A DNA stretch of 64,000 nucleotides, from positions 34,472,001 through 34,536,000 of the forward strand of contig OU612065.1 of assembly GCA_914767715.1 (NCBI GenBank), given 5' to 3'. Of this stretch, positions 1 through 12,400 are shown piece after piece. The position numbers and the translations under genes were made by a program. Position 1 is the stretch's first letter; each line of letters starts with the position of its first letter. The notes under the pieces are model-generated. The model had not been told where the DNA came from, ran no database searches, and was given only the letters and a program-made list of their open reading frames with translations. This DNA is from Membranipora membranacea (lineage: Eukaryota > Bryozoa > Gymnolaemata > Cheilostomatida > Membraniporidae).

Positions 1-1
1 C

Positions 2-3000
2 GACGTCTGTGATACTAACTCTGGTCAGTGTCTTTGTAAGGAGAATTATACAGGCGACAGATGTGACAAGTGTGCCGCTGGCTTCTACTCCTACCCTGAG
101 TGTCTGCGTGAGTATGAAATCAAATATTTGATGAGATGAGATCTGAATTTTTTTTCTTACTAGAGTTGTTGGAAGAAAGCTTCCATAATCTGAACATGTG
201 AGAAAAATCACCTTTCAAAAAGAGTTGTTAGACAATTGTGCGCAACTGTGCGAAAAATAGGCTGACCAAGGGCTGACTAAATAGGTCAGTAGTTCACCAC
301 ATCACCAAACAGTCAGTAGAGGTATGTTATTACCTAATGGTTGAACTTCCACAAGAAGTTGAATTTAGTTATGATTATGTCTTTTGAATATCACAAGGGG
401 AGGGAGCTGATAGCTGTTACGTCTCAACCCTGGTATCACTAATATGTACTCAAAATTGAAACAAGAAACTGTTTAAAATAATTAATATATTGAATCATTG
501 GCCTCATTCTACCAGGGAGTTTCTGCTTCAAACAATAGGTTAACAGTCATTCTTTGGGAAAATATTTCATTGCTGTTGGTTTTCAAACTGAAATGTCATC
601 AGAATAATCCTCTGCTTCAGGCCATTATAATTTTACTGAACTTTGTTACATAATCAAACAATTCAGCAGATAGCTCATTCATACAATTTGAGGGATTATT
701 TGAGTTGTTGAAATGCTTCAGGTCCTTATGTAAATAGCATTGCTTGACAAGTAAATTTCAAGGTATGTCCTAAAGTGAAATTACACACACTGCCATTCAA
801 CAGAGCACCTATAATTAAGTGCCTGGGTTTTGTCCAAATGTAACAACAGTTGAACTTAACAACGGCTCAGCAGTGACCTCAATTTTGCCTTGTTGTACAA
901 TATGTAGATTAAACGGGTGTCACGTTGGTAGAAAAAAACTGGCAGATTTAAGGCCTTTTGGAACTAGGACCCTGATTTCAACATGAGATTTGACAGATAA
1001 ATAATGCTTTGACAGTCTTTGTACACAATGTGGGAGTTCTTTGGTCTACACATTTGGGGATCTTTGCACAAAATAACATTCCTCCATCTTTTCTCACTAG
1101 TCTATTCAATGGATCTCTGTGATATATTTAAAACTCAGTGCCAATCATGCACTTCCTAATAAAGGTCCCCTCACTGCTCTGTGGTTGGCAGCTTGTCATG
1201 TTTATTATCTCATACTGATCACTCACTGCTGACCTCAATGTTATCTTAGTGTTCTCCTGACATCATTGTTATGTAATTTTCACCTCGTCGTTTATGTTCT
1301 GGTTCTCATTATTCTTCAATAAACGTTTGAATAAGCTGTGATGGCATGTTTTGATTTTCTAATGAAATCACTGCACTTTAGACAGTAAAACATGCAACCA
1401 AGACAGCCACATTTGCTGAAAATTTCAAACCTCAATTTTGATTTCTTTTTTTAGAGTGCTCTTCAACAAGGCAATGAGTTGGGCAGTGATAAGCCCCTGT
1501 TGAACTGTCCAACTCATTGCCACTATAAATATGATCGTTCTGGGATCATATTATAATATTTCTTGAACCAGGCAAAGTAAATTTTATAAATACCTTTCTA
1601 TGTTAAACCTTTCTCTTTACAGCCTGTGAGTGTGAGACCACAGGTACAGTAGACAGTAGCGCTACTTGTGATGACCTTGGACAGTGTCAGTGTAATGTCA
1701 ACTTTGGTGGTAAGAAGTGTGCTGACTGTGCACCTGGTTATCACAACCACCCGACCTGTAAGAGCTGTGACTGTGACCTCTCCGGCAGCTTCGGTAAATC
1801 ATGTGACCAGGGCAGCGCTCAGTGTGACTGTCGACAGAACTTCATCGGCCTCAGATGTACACAGTGAGTTGGAACTTCTACTAGTTATTGATAAAATGAT
1901 TGCTGCTCAATTTTAAACTGAGGAAATCTTTACAAGCCTACGCTTGTCATGGTTATTCTGACAGAAGTAATGTGGTCAGACGTGTCATGAGTATCATGAA
2001 ACAGGCCTACATGGTATAATTTCCTCTCTTCAGCTCTACCGTTTTACCCAAAAATATGCCATAGCCCAGCAATTTAGGCACTTAGCAGATGACTTTTTAT
2101 GGTACATTTATGAATAAATTTGACAGTTTTCTGTTACTCCTACACTTCTAAGACTTGATATCACACATGGATGATTTAGTAAAATGTTGAGCATTGCTTT
2201 CATGAAAGACGTTTGTTGGTGATAAAATTTATTTACTTGAATAGCTTGAGGCCATCCCAACCGACTCGATGTATTGAATAACTAATGCTCTTCGTTGCTC
2301 TGACTTGAGCTATAAAGCAACAATCAAACAACTTTTTTTATTGTCAGGTGTGCCCCAGATTTCTATAACTTCCCTCGATGTGAGGCCTGCCTATGTAACC
2401 CCGCCGGTGCTGTACCCGTACCAGGCTATCCTCTCGGTGGGTGTGGATCATTCGACGATGGACTGACCCTGTGCGAATGTAAGGATAATGTAGAGGGACA
2501 TATATGTGACCAGTGTAAGCCTGGATTCTACGATCTCACCAAGGATAACGCTGAGGGATGTAAAGGTATGTCTCTCATAGCCGTAACCAAACATTCAATG
2601 TTGACTGTGGCCTTATATCTATACTATACTATACTGTACCTTAAATGTGGTCCTTTCCGTAGTCTTGGTGAGCCTAAGTTGTTATTGCTATGATGTATAG
2701 CTAGCTTTTTGCCATCCTGCTTGATCAAAGGTTTCAGGGCGCCACAAGCCTAAGTAACATTTCTATCTCAGCCCATAGGTCATGTCATCCCTAATTTACT
2801 TTTGCCTGCTTTTGTAGCATGTATGTGTCACCTACCTGGTACTATTCTTGGAGATAATATGTGTGATCCTGTCTCTGGTCAGTGTCTGTGTAAAGTGAAT
2901 GTTAACTCAGAGTACTGTCAGGCTTGTATACCTGGTACTTACAATCTAGAGGTAAACCAATAATCAGTGTCCATATATTGGTGGTTTGATCGGAAGACAT

Positions 3001-3453
3001 AATTCTAGCAGCATTTTATTTCATATTAAAGTTCCCAAGCAGGGTTATTGTTGTCCTACCGAAAAGCTGACAGCGGTTTGTCTGTTGCAAAAATTCAAGA
3101 GCATCGTTTTTAAACTTTCATCTTTTCAATATGATTAAAACTATATACTTTTTCATTGTTATTGATAAAAATGTTGAGAGAAAATTGTAAACATAAACAA
3201 ATACATAACAACATGTAATATATATTATATGTTTATGACTAAAAGAGATTTTTTATTATACTGAATATTGTACTGTACTATCTGTTGATGATACAATATC
3301 ACCTCTATACATATTTATTGTACTGTAGGAGAGCAGTGTGTTCGGTTGTGAGGATTGTAACTGTGATATGGGCGGAGCTTCCAGTACTGTATGTGATGAT
3401 CAGGATGGGCAGTGTACCTGCAGACCGAGAGTTACAGGCAGAGCTTGTAACAA
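2..3453 (+). other. laminin alpha: N-terminal laminin-EGF (LEa) repeats
   Basis: Five exons (2-107, 1623-1863, 2348-2565, 2818-2951, 3329-3453) encode back-to-back laminin-type EGF modules. Each shows the eight-cysteine rhythm CxC...C...GxCxCxxxxxGxxCxxC...G. The first module is cut by the window edge, so how many precede it is unknown. In the family these modules form the rigid rod of the short arm. Exon boundaries do not coincide with module boundaries, and phases vary (1, 2, 1, 0, 2). Confidence 0.93.
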
Positions 3454-6400
3454 GTGAGTAACTTTTCTAGTTTGGTTCCCAGTCTGTGATTAAAGAAAAA
3501 GTATGGCTCACCTTATTCTTGTCCTGTAAATTGACTATTTGAGGGAACCCAGATTGGATTTCCAGTTGGCCCATAGAGTATCCTCGGACCTTGGACCATG
3601 TGTATACAAAAATACTCCTAATGTCTGGGATTAATCACCATTGTTTACATCCTGTCATATCCAAAGAATTTCCTTTCACCAATTCAAAAGTAAAACAATG
3701 TCTGCACAAAGTTTGACAAATATGCCATGATATTTATTACCAAGTTCTACACAATTTGGATTTATTTTTTCAGGCCCTTACAGGATCATTACTTCCCCAC
3801 ACTACACCAGATGAAGTATGAGCTGGAAGATGGATTCGTTCCTATCAGTCGGGGTGATGACCCGGAGGACGCTGTCGTTAGATTCGGGTTTGATGACGCT
3901 GAGTTTCCTGATTTCTCTTGGAGAGGTTATGCTGTCTTCTCTAGGATTCAGCCTGAGGTATGTTAACACTAAGCTGACTTATATCAGATGAAACATGTGA
4001 ATACAAACCTGGGATAAACAAGCAAATAGTGCAAAGAATATGCATATGAAAGCAAAGTTGTCTTCTCTCTGAATAGTCAATGAAAAGACAACTCTTTTTT
4101 TGCAAATCTGTAGTAGCGATAATTAAAATCCAGAATGCCTACCTATCATGCTTTGAGAGGCGTGTATATATCATACACCTTTACTGTCCTGTCTGTTTTA
4201 GCCTGTGCTGTGAGAAGTACCCTTATGGCTTCTTGACTTGACGTGGTCATCACATTATCTAATAATGTTTTCAAAGTTTAAATTCAATCCCCTTTTTAAT
4301 GAGGCCAAGAACTCAACGCAAACTTACACATTTGTCCTTATGAATGTTTCAGGTAGGAGTCGTTGTGACAATTGACTCGCCTTCAGTGTTCCAGCTCATA
4401 TTCAGATATATCAATAGAAACCTTGAGACAGTTCCCGCTGAAGTTGTTGTGACTCCTGAAGACCCACTCGAGGAGGTCCAGATGGCTAAAGTCAACTTCC
4501 CATCCACTGGAAGGTACATTACAAAAGAGTTATAACTTCCCAACTCTGCTCAAGTTCTGGCAGTAGCATTCCATAATCAAACTCAACCCAATCACTTGTT
4601 GGTATGTGGGAACACATGAAAACAACGGATGGGACTGTCATTTTTGGCTCTTTTCAAAGACTTCAACATGTTAGAGTTATGCCGTGTTCTGTCATGTTAG
4701 ATATTATAGTTAGATGCTAGCAGCTTGGAAGTTATTCTGATCTGATGGTTATCTCATGTTTGAGTTTCTCTTTACAGTTCACAGCCTGAGTTTATCACAG
4801 CCGACTCCCCACTTGTGCTGAGCAGAGGAAAATGGACAATCGCTCTCAAAACTGCTGATGATCTGCAAGTGGTAAGATATGATTTTACCGAGTACTTACT
4901 CTTATGTCTCTCTGATTTCTATGTTGTGTTGTTAATGTCAACTTTACAATATTGAAAAACTCAATACATGTAATTGTTTCAGCATACTTTTTCATTTTTT
5001 ACGTATTGCAATATTTTTCCCATTTTCCACACTTGATATGGAGATATACTTCCTTTTTATGCAAGTTTGAAACCTAAGTTTGTTTGAACAGCCTTCTGAT
5101 CACATATTCGGGGTAAGTAACAGGTAGTATAAACCATTTTTACCTATCGCCTAGTACAATTCTAGCATACCGAATGAGTTACATTCCCTTAGCTTAGTTA
5201 TTTAATCTGGTTTAACCCTAGTTTAAATGATTATCATCATAAAAGGTTGAGTTTTTCAAAAATAACGGTTTGGAAACGAACAATCGAATGCATGCTATGT
5301 CAAGGAATGGTTACGGTATGTATTAATGGTACATAGCAAACACCACAGTATTATGGCATTTTTGTCAGTCTTCGGTGTTGCAGACAGAACTTTCAACTTC
5401 ACCTTTGAAGGGAAATGGTGTTGGAACGAGTTGGAAGGGTGTTCTATCTTATTTTTCAGACCATTTGTTGTTCTACCAAAGACTGAGAGCATTAAAGTCT
5501 TGTCACAAATTACACCATAATACCCAAGCTATTTATAGCGGGGACGCTGCTCCTGTACGAAACATTCAAATACCTTGTAGAACATGCGATTTTTAGTATC
5601 AATCATCTGATACCCTAGTTTATTAATATGTGATTGCCAACAATTAACAATTTTGATTGCATATTTATTTAACATTTCCGCAAGGTCAACGTTTTTATGT
5701 AGTTTACACTGATTGATAACTCCTAAAAGTTCCTAATTTGACACTGTGTGGGAAGTTTGGCGCTGACATGTCTTCACAAACTCTGCTGGTTTGACAGGGA
5801 CAAGGCTTGTCAACACAAGTACCTTCATCATGACAGGTCTTGTGTTTTGAATTTGCCTCCGCAAAGCTCACATTTGCTGTCATGCTACAACAGCAATACC
5901 CGCTTACTTACTGCCTTTGCATCGATCCTTATTTTGGCTTCTTTTGATCATTTGTACCCCAAGACAAGATTTTTGCCTGCATTTTGAGTTGCTCCACCCC
6001 CCCCCCCCCCTTGGCCAGACCAGAGAAAGAACCCCTGAATGAAAACCAAATGGACTTTGTTTGAAAGTGACACTTTTTCAAGCAATGCAATATCATGTAA
6101 AAGTGACATTTGACAAGTATCTTCCTCATTTTTTTGGATTTACAAACATTTACAAACAAGCATATTTGAAGAAAATTCACTCATCTGGATTGCTTTTCAG
6201 GATTATCTGGTGTTGATGCCACAAGCATACTATGAAGGAGGCATACTTCAAGATAAGCTCAGGAATCCGTGTATGATCCCCGACTCTGGTGAGGAGTGTC
6301 TGCATTACACATACCTCGACTTATCTCAGTACAATCAGGTGGACGGTGGAGAAGCCACCAGACCTGATGGAGTGGATCCAATCATGGAGACCAACAGAGA

Positions 6401-9400
6401 TATACTCCTACCATTGGACTCACCTCAGCTCGCTCAGGTAGAACAAAGCTTATGAATAACATTCCTTGACATTCCAAGTCAGCTAGGTCACGCACTATAA
6501 AGTTATTGCAATAAGAATGCGTTTAATTGCATAAGGAAGAATGCCCAATACCTATTGAATTTCCTGTACAGAATTTATCGAGTCTTGTGATCACTTCTTA
6601 AATCTTTGTGGAAAGGGTTTGCTTGCCAAACATTAACCACAGCAACAATGTGAAAGCTGCAAGCTTTCACAACCTGCTGTGAATGCCATGAAGTAAAACT
6701 ACCATAACCTGTTTATAGATCGAGGGTGACCAGATGGAGCTTGAGTTCAATCTAACTGTGAAGAAGCCAGGAAAGTATGTAGTAGTGATCGGATATGTCA
6801 GCCCTATGAATGTGATGCAGCCTGTCACAGTGACGATGACTCCCGAGGGAGGCAACTCTACTATGGGTAAAGCCATGCTCTACGAATGCCAGTACAGGTA
6901 TGTTCAGATTTAGGGCTAGATGTTGCAGTGCTAAGTTGAGTTTGTTAGGATTTACCTGCTCATAACTGGTCCAGGTTTGATAGGCATAATATGTATATTT
7001 CTAGTTAGTTGCAACATATTTTTATCCTTTAATTTAAGGGGTTTGTTGATTGCTTGACTACCTTAGAGGTTAGTGTGCATACCTTTGGAAGACTTGGAAG
7101 TTTGAAGTTCTTAGCAAATTTGAGAATCAAATAATAGGTTTGTGGGCTAAGACTGATTGTTTATGTCCTTACTGTAACTGTTTTCTCTATTCATTCTAGC
7201 TCTCTGTGCAGACAAGTTGTAATAGACATGGATACTGGTAAACAGATACTAGAGACACCTTCAGAGAATGTGACTATCAAGATAACAGCTGAACCCGGTA
7301 CTGTGGTGTCTATTGTAAGTAGTGTGAGATACCTATAGCTATATGTTCTTGAGCAGGATCACGTATCGAAAACACCGGGCCTGGAGCTGTCAGTCCCGGA
7401 GATAAGACTGTGCGATGTAATAATAAAATACGGTCATGAAAATAAGCATACATTAAAGTCATAGATTTACAATTCCATCACATACATGACAACTTGTGTG
7501 TACACCTGAATTTTAACGGTATTTACATTTTTCATTTTTCTTACAGGGTTATGTGGCTGCTATACCTGAGGAGGAGTGGGAGGATGAGATAGTCAAAGCC
7601 CAGGTTATGTGTGTGCAGGTTAAAGGTGAATGTGTGGAGAGCACTTATCCGTTCTTACCTGACGCCATCACACAGGATGTGGTCGCTAATCACAACGAAT
7701 CAGAGGAACTACCTCCTAATGTCGCAGAGGGAACCAAACTTGTCAAACTCAACACAGAGGACGTGAGTAGGGGGTTATAATCAGGGGTGGTGGTATATTT
7801 AGCGGTTCAGGTAAATCAAAAGGAGTTGCGGTTGATTTACTGCTATTGGAAGCTTTCTATTGACATAGGTTCAGATCCTTGATATTGAACCTCACATTTG
7901 CACGTTCAATCCTTGCATAGAGACACATAGTCGGTAATAATTAGCCGCTACCTACTGACAAGAATAAACTTATTTTGTTCTTCGCTGATAAAATATTTGT
8001 GTCAAATTTTGGCAATATAAATTCAATAGTTCTCAATGCCATTCTAATAAAGAGTTCTTTAAGTCCTTGGCTGTCTACACTAGTCAGGCAATAATCTATC
8101 TCATTACTAAAATATTTATATCTTAGAACAATTATTGTTTTACAGCCTGTTGTTGTGACCTTCAATGACCTTGAGAGTCAGAGCTACGCAATAGTTGTGA
8201 ATTATTACCAGCCCGACGAGCTCAACGTACCAGTCAATGTTACTGTTGATGTGAACGGAGTCATGTACCCAGGGTATTTTGATGCCACATACTGTCCTAA
8301 TATTGCCGGCTGTAACAGGTAACCCTTAAAATATATTTGTTCCCAAATGTTTATTTGATGAATCCCTAGTTTTAGTGCCTCACCATGCCATGAGAAAACT
8401 TGTATGAATTGCAAGGGGATACTCCGCCATCCTCTAAAAAGATCTGTATTTGTAATATCCTTCTTGTTTTTACGTCTCACTCCAAATGTCCCATTTCTGG
8501 CATTTCTCATTTGTTTGTAGAATCCATACTTTTCTGCTTAGCTGTCACCTATCTTCTATTCATGTTAACACCCATTTGTCATCTATTAGCAGGAAGACCC
8601 TTGCTTTAATTCCCTTGTAGATCCTCTTGGTATTCAATTTTTTTTCAAACCATTGGTATGCTACCCTAAGAAAAGTATATTATTTCCTTTTTGATGAGGG
8701 AAATCCTTCCACTTAACTGAATAGAAAGGATGAAGTACACCTTCAATGCAACTACACAACAAGCACCAACAAAGATTTCTCATCCTCATAGAATCACTCT
8801 CTGGTCATGAGCTCCCCAAGGAAGCTAAACACCCAGAACTTAGCTTCAATTTAGTTTCCTTTTATATTTCAAATACTTTGGTTTTTCAGACGACCTATTC
8901 CATTCAACACTGATGCCAAGAGTAACGAGAGTATTAGGGAAAGGTAGCAACATGAAAATTTAGGTTTTCGTTGGAGGGGTGTATATTTGCACATTCAGCT
9001 TCTGTGGTTAGGTTTGAGCGCCAATGTTCATCATAGATCAAGTTGGTCGATATGCAGCATTGGAAATTGAGTTAAAGCAAATTCAAATTCTGTAGAGTGG
9101 ATCCAACTTGATCTAGGTTTTGTTTATCTATGGACTGGGGTTGGAAGCACAGCTTTAATGTTCGCAAAATTGCATGCAATTGTAGCACACAATTTTCTGT
9201 TATTTATGCGATCAAGTATTTGTGTCTTGTCATGTGGTTGAGGATATTCCCAGTATGGATTTTATTTTTTTTATTTTCATTTCAGCGTCGTGAACTTCCA
9301 CGACATTCTGATTCAGAATCAGATCATTGATGTTCTGTCTCGAGATGCTGTTATTGAGATCAAACCGCTGACAGACCCAGATGCTCGCGTTTGGTTGGAT

Positions 9401-12400
9401 AGTATACAGCTGATCCCCACACAGGACCCTGATACTATGATGCCGATGTTAAATATGCTCGACCCGTATGACCTTTCTGAGAGATACGTCCTCGAATGTA
9501 CAGATAATGAATTAGAGTAAGTTCAAATGATCTCTCCTATCCTAATGTGACCGAATCTCTGAAACAAACACTAATTATGGGTGGGATTATCCCTTTCTTA
9601 AGAATATATCAGCAATTTTTCTTTAAACTAACCCTCCTATATTTTTTGTTTCAGCCCGGAAAAGGGACAGGTGACACCTTTCTGTAGATCAGCCATTTTC
9701 TCAGTGACCACAGAGTATAACAACGGTGCTCTGTCCTGTGATTGTGATGCTCAGGGCAGTGAGACGTTCACATGTTCAGAGTTTGGAGGACAGTGTAGAT
9801 GTAAAGCTAACGTTATCGGCAGAACATGTAACGCCTGCGCTCAGAACTACTTCGGATTTCCCAACTGTCAGCGTAAGTCGCCCACTGCTACCTGATCCCC
9901 CTGCCACGGAGTTACTTCTTCCCCTAACCTACCTGAGCAGTGTGCAAACAGTTTGATGCAGTCTCCAAAACAATGACACTTTTCTCCATTTATTTGGAGT
10001 TGATTTTCTAAATTTAAAACAATCAATATTATGGACATCCCATGAAGAAGATATCTAGGGAGAACACAACTTAGAATCATAATCTCATGCAGGTAAAATA
10101 AGAAAGAGAAAACAAATTGTTGAGTAATAGTACCATACCAACCTAGCCAATATCCATTACATAATGATATCATATAGTATTTTTGAAAAGATGTCAGCAA
10201 TGCTCTGTACATCATAAATTTCACATTGGACATATCACAACAATTCTCTGTGTATTTACAGCATGTAACTGCCCAGCCACATGTAACGCTGTGACAGGAG
10301 CTTGTGAGTGCCCTAAGAAGGTAACAGGACCACAGTGTGATATGTGTGCCCCTCAGACATTCGGCTATGACAGAACCATTGGCTGCACTGACTGTAACTG
10401 TCGACCAGAAGGAGTACTCAACGCAAACCTAGACTGTGATCTCGACACTGGAGCCTGTGATTGCAAAGCCAACGTTGTGGGACGTACATGCGATGTCTGC
10501 GAGAATGGATTCTGGAACTATCCGGATTGTGAGATGTGCGACTGTGACCCTGCTGGTACGACTCAGACTATTTGTGATCGGGAGTCGTCCACCTGTAGCT
10601 GTAAGGATAACACCGGAGGTCTGACGTGTGGTGAATGCCAGCCCGGTACTTATAACCTGGAGGCCAGTAATCCTGAGGGATGTACTAAGTGTTTCTGTTT
10701 CGGTATCACATCGACGTGTACTTCATCTAACCTCATCAGAACGGCGGTGAGGAAACTATGAGTCTGTCTCTCTGTTAAGAAATGAATAAGCTGTATAGTT
10801 GATGTTAGACTGATTATCATTGTTTGGTATATCAAGCCCCATTGCTATTATAGTATTTCCGAGTTTAAATTGATGGTTAAAAAATGTTGGTTAAAATTGC
10901 AAGGGTTCGTCACTCGCCACATCGTGGTGGTGAAATAGTGTGTGCCTTAAGGGCGAGGCTGCAATGACTGCGCCAATTTGCTCTCAGTTTTTAGGCAGGT
11001 TGGAGCACACCTGGGGGTCCAATAACTCCCAGTAGTCAGTAGACTGCAGTGGTATTCGAACCCACGACCTTCAACACTTGCGTGCTGAAGGTTACCTACA
11101 TATTTTTCCTTTTAATTTGCTGAAGCCAACCATCATCTGTTTTCGGCTGCTGCCATTGCATTATGTTAGTTTACTTTAAGGGCCCAACATTTTGTAGTGA
11201 CCATCCCCAGATTACACTGATAGAAAACTGAATATCATAAATCTATGTCATCTCTTGTAGATTATGAACATGACTGCATGGGGCCTAACTAAGGTTAACG
11301 GCACGGTTGACTTGATGGGATCTGACGGTATGGTTATGGGTATGCTCAAAGAAGGAGCTGCTATCGAGGGCATAGCCATGTACTGGGTGGCTCCTGAAGA
11401 TTATATCGGAAACAGAGTAAGTAGGAAGACGTGCCCTGACCCGCCTAGTGTTATATCTTGTCTAATTCAAATAGGTTATTTCGTCAGAGGCACAGAGAGG
11501 CAGCTTATATATGTATGTAGAATTTAGTCACTTGATGTCAAATCTGAACGTCCTTATCAAAAATAGACGTGGTTAGTTTAGCTATCATGAAAGTGTTCTC
11601 TCGTCAAATCTGCTCGTACTGTTTGTCATTTTTGGCTGACGCAAAGTTAAGGTGGTTACATCACCAGTTGGTAGTGATGGTTTGTAACACTATTTTTCCT
11701 TTTTGTTTAGCTCACATCATACGGAGGAAAGATTAAGTACACAGTGAATAACTCACCAGAGATCCGACGTGGTGATACACCAGATAGAGAGGAGCTTCCA
11801 GGACCTGATATACAGATCTCCGGTAAGTACCAAACATTTACTGTAGTACTGTACAATAGTAGAGTGTGTTGACAGCATTTGAACAGAGCAATTTTGGTCT
11901 GATATTCCTGGGTATTCTTGAATATCATGTAATCGAGAATCGAGAATAGTGCTTTGTGGTTTACGCTAGATCCTAGTCTACTTGAGAAATAACCCTCTTA
12001 CGTTGTGTGACATCTGAGACGTCAAGTAGCAAAAAAACATATTTATAGCAATCATAAAAATCAGAGCCAATTTTTATGCTAGCTAAAGTCTTGTGTATAC
12101 GTGTTAGTTGAACACATAGCCACTATTCTATTCGCGTCACCCTAACATCACTTGTTCTATTTCTCACAGGTAATGGACTGACTTTATCGTATGAGCTGCT
12201 ATCTCCTATTCTGAATGATGAGATTGCTGTAGACCTGGTAGAATATCACTGGAGACATTCCAAATCAGGAGCACCTGTAACTAGAGATCAACTAATGAAA
12301 GTCTTAGCTGATGTAAGTCCGACTATTGGCTAGATTATATCTTCCAATGCAATTTTTTGGAGTTCGCAGTTATGTCAATTATAAGATTATAAATAAATTA

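Larger units (their letters stand above)
3774..9516 (+). other. laminin alpha: L4b (domain IV) globular module, contains RGD
   Basis: Nine exons (3774-3957, 4353-4513, 4778-4871, 6201-6437, 6719-6897, 7200-7314, 7547-7762, 8146-8318, 9286-9516) encode a non-EGF globular region. Recognisable family segments are [46 protein letters not shown] and the CPNIAGC pair near 8296-8317. This large L4b form is the hallmark of alpha3B/alpha5/LanA chains. An RGD tripeptide lies at 3850-3858. The mouse alpha5 L4 region is known to bind integrins through RGD; a role here is inferred. The 1.3-kb intron 4872-6200 contains no extra exon I can support. Confidence 0.92.

Noticed and set aside
5929-6180. Minus-strand ORF spanning the poly-C tract in a laminin intron
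   Set aside because: A homopolymer-coded glycine run and no known motif; opposite strand within an intron.
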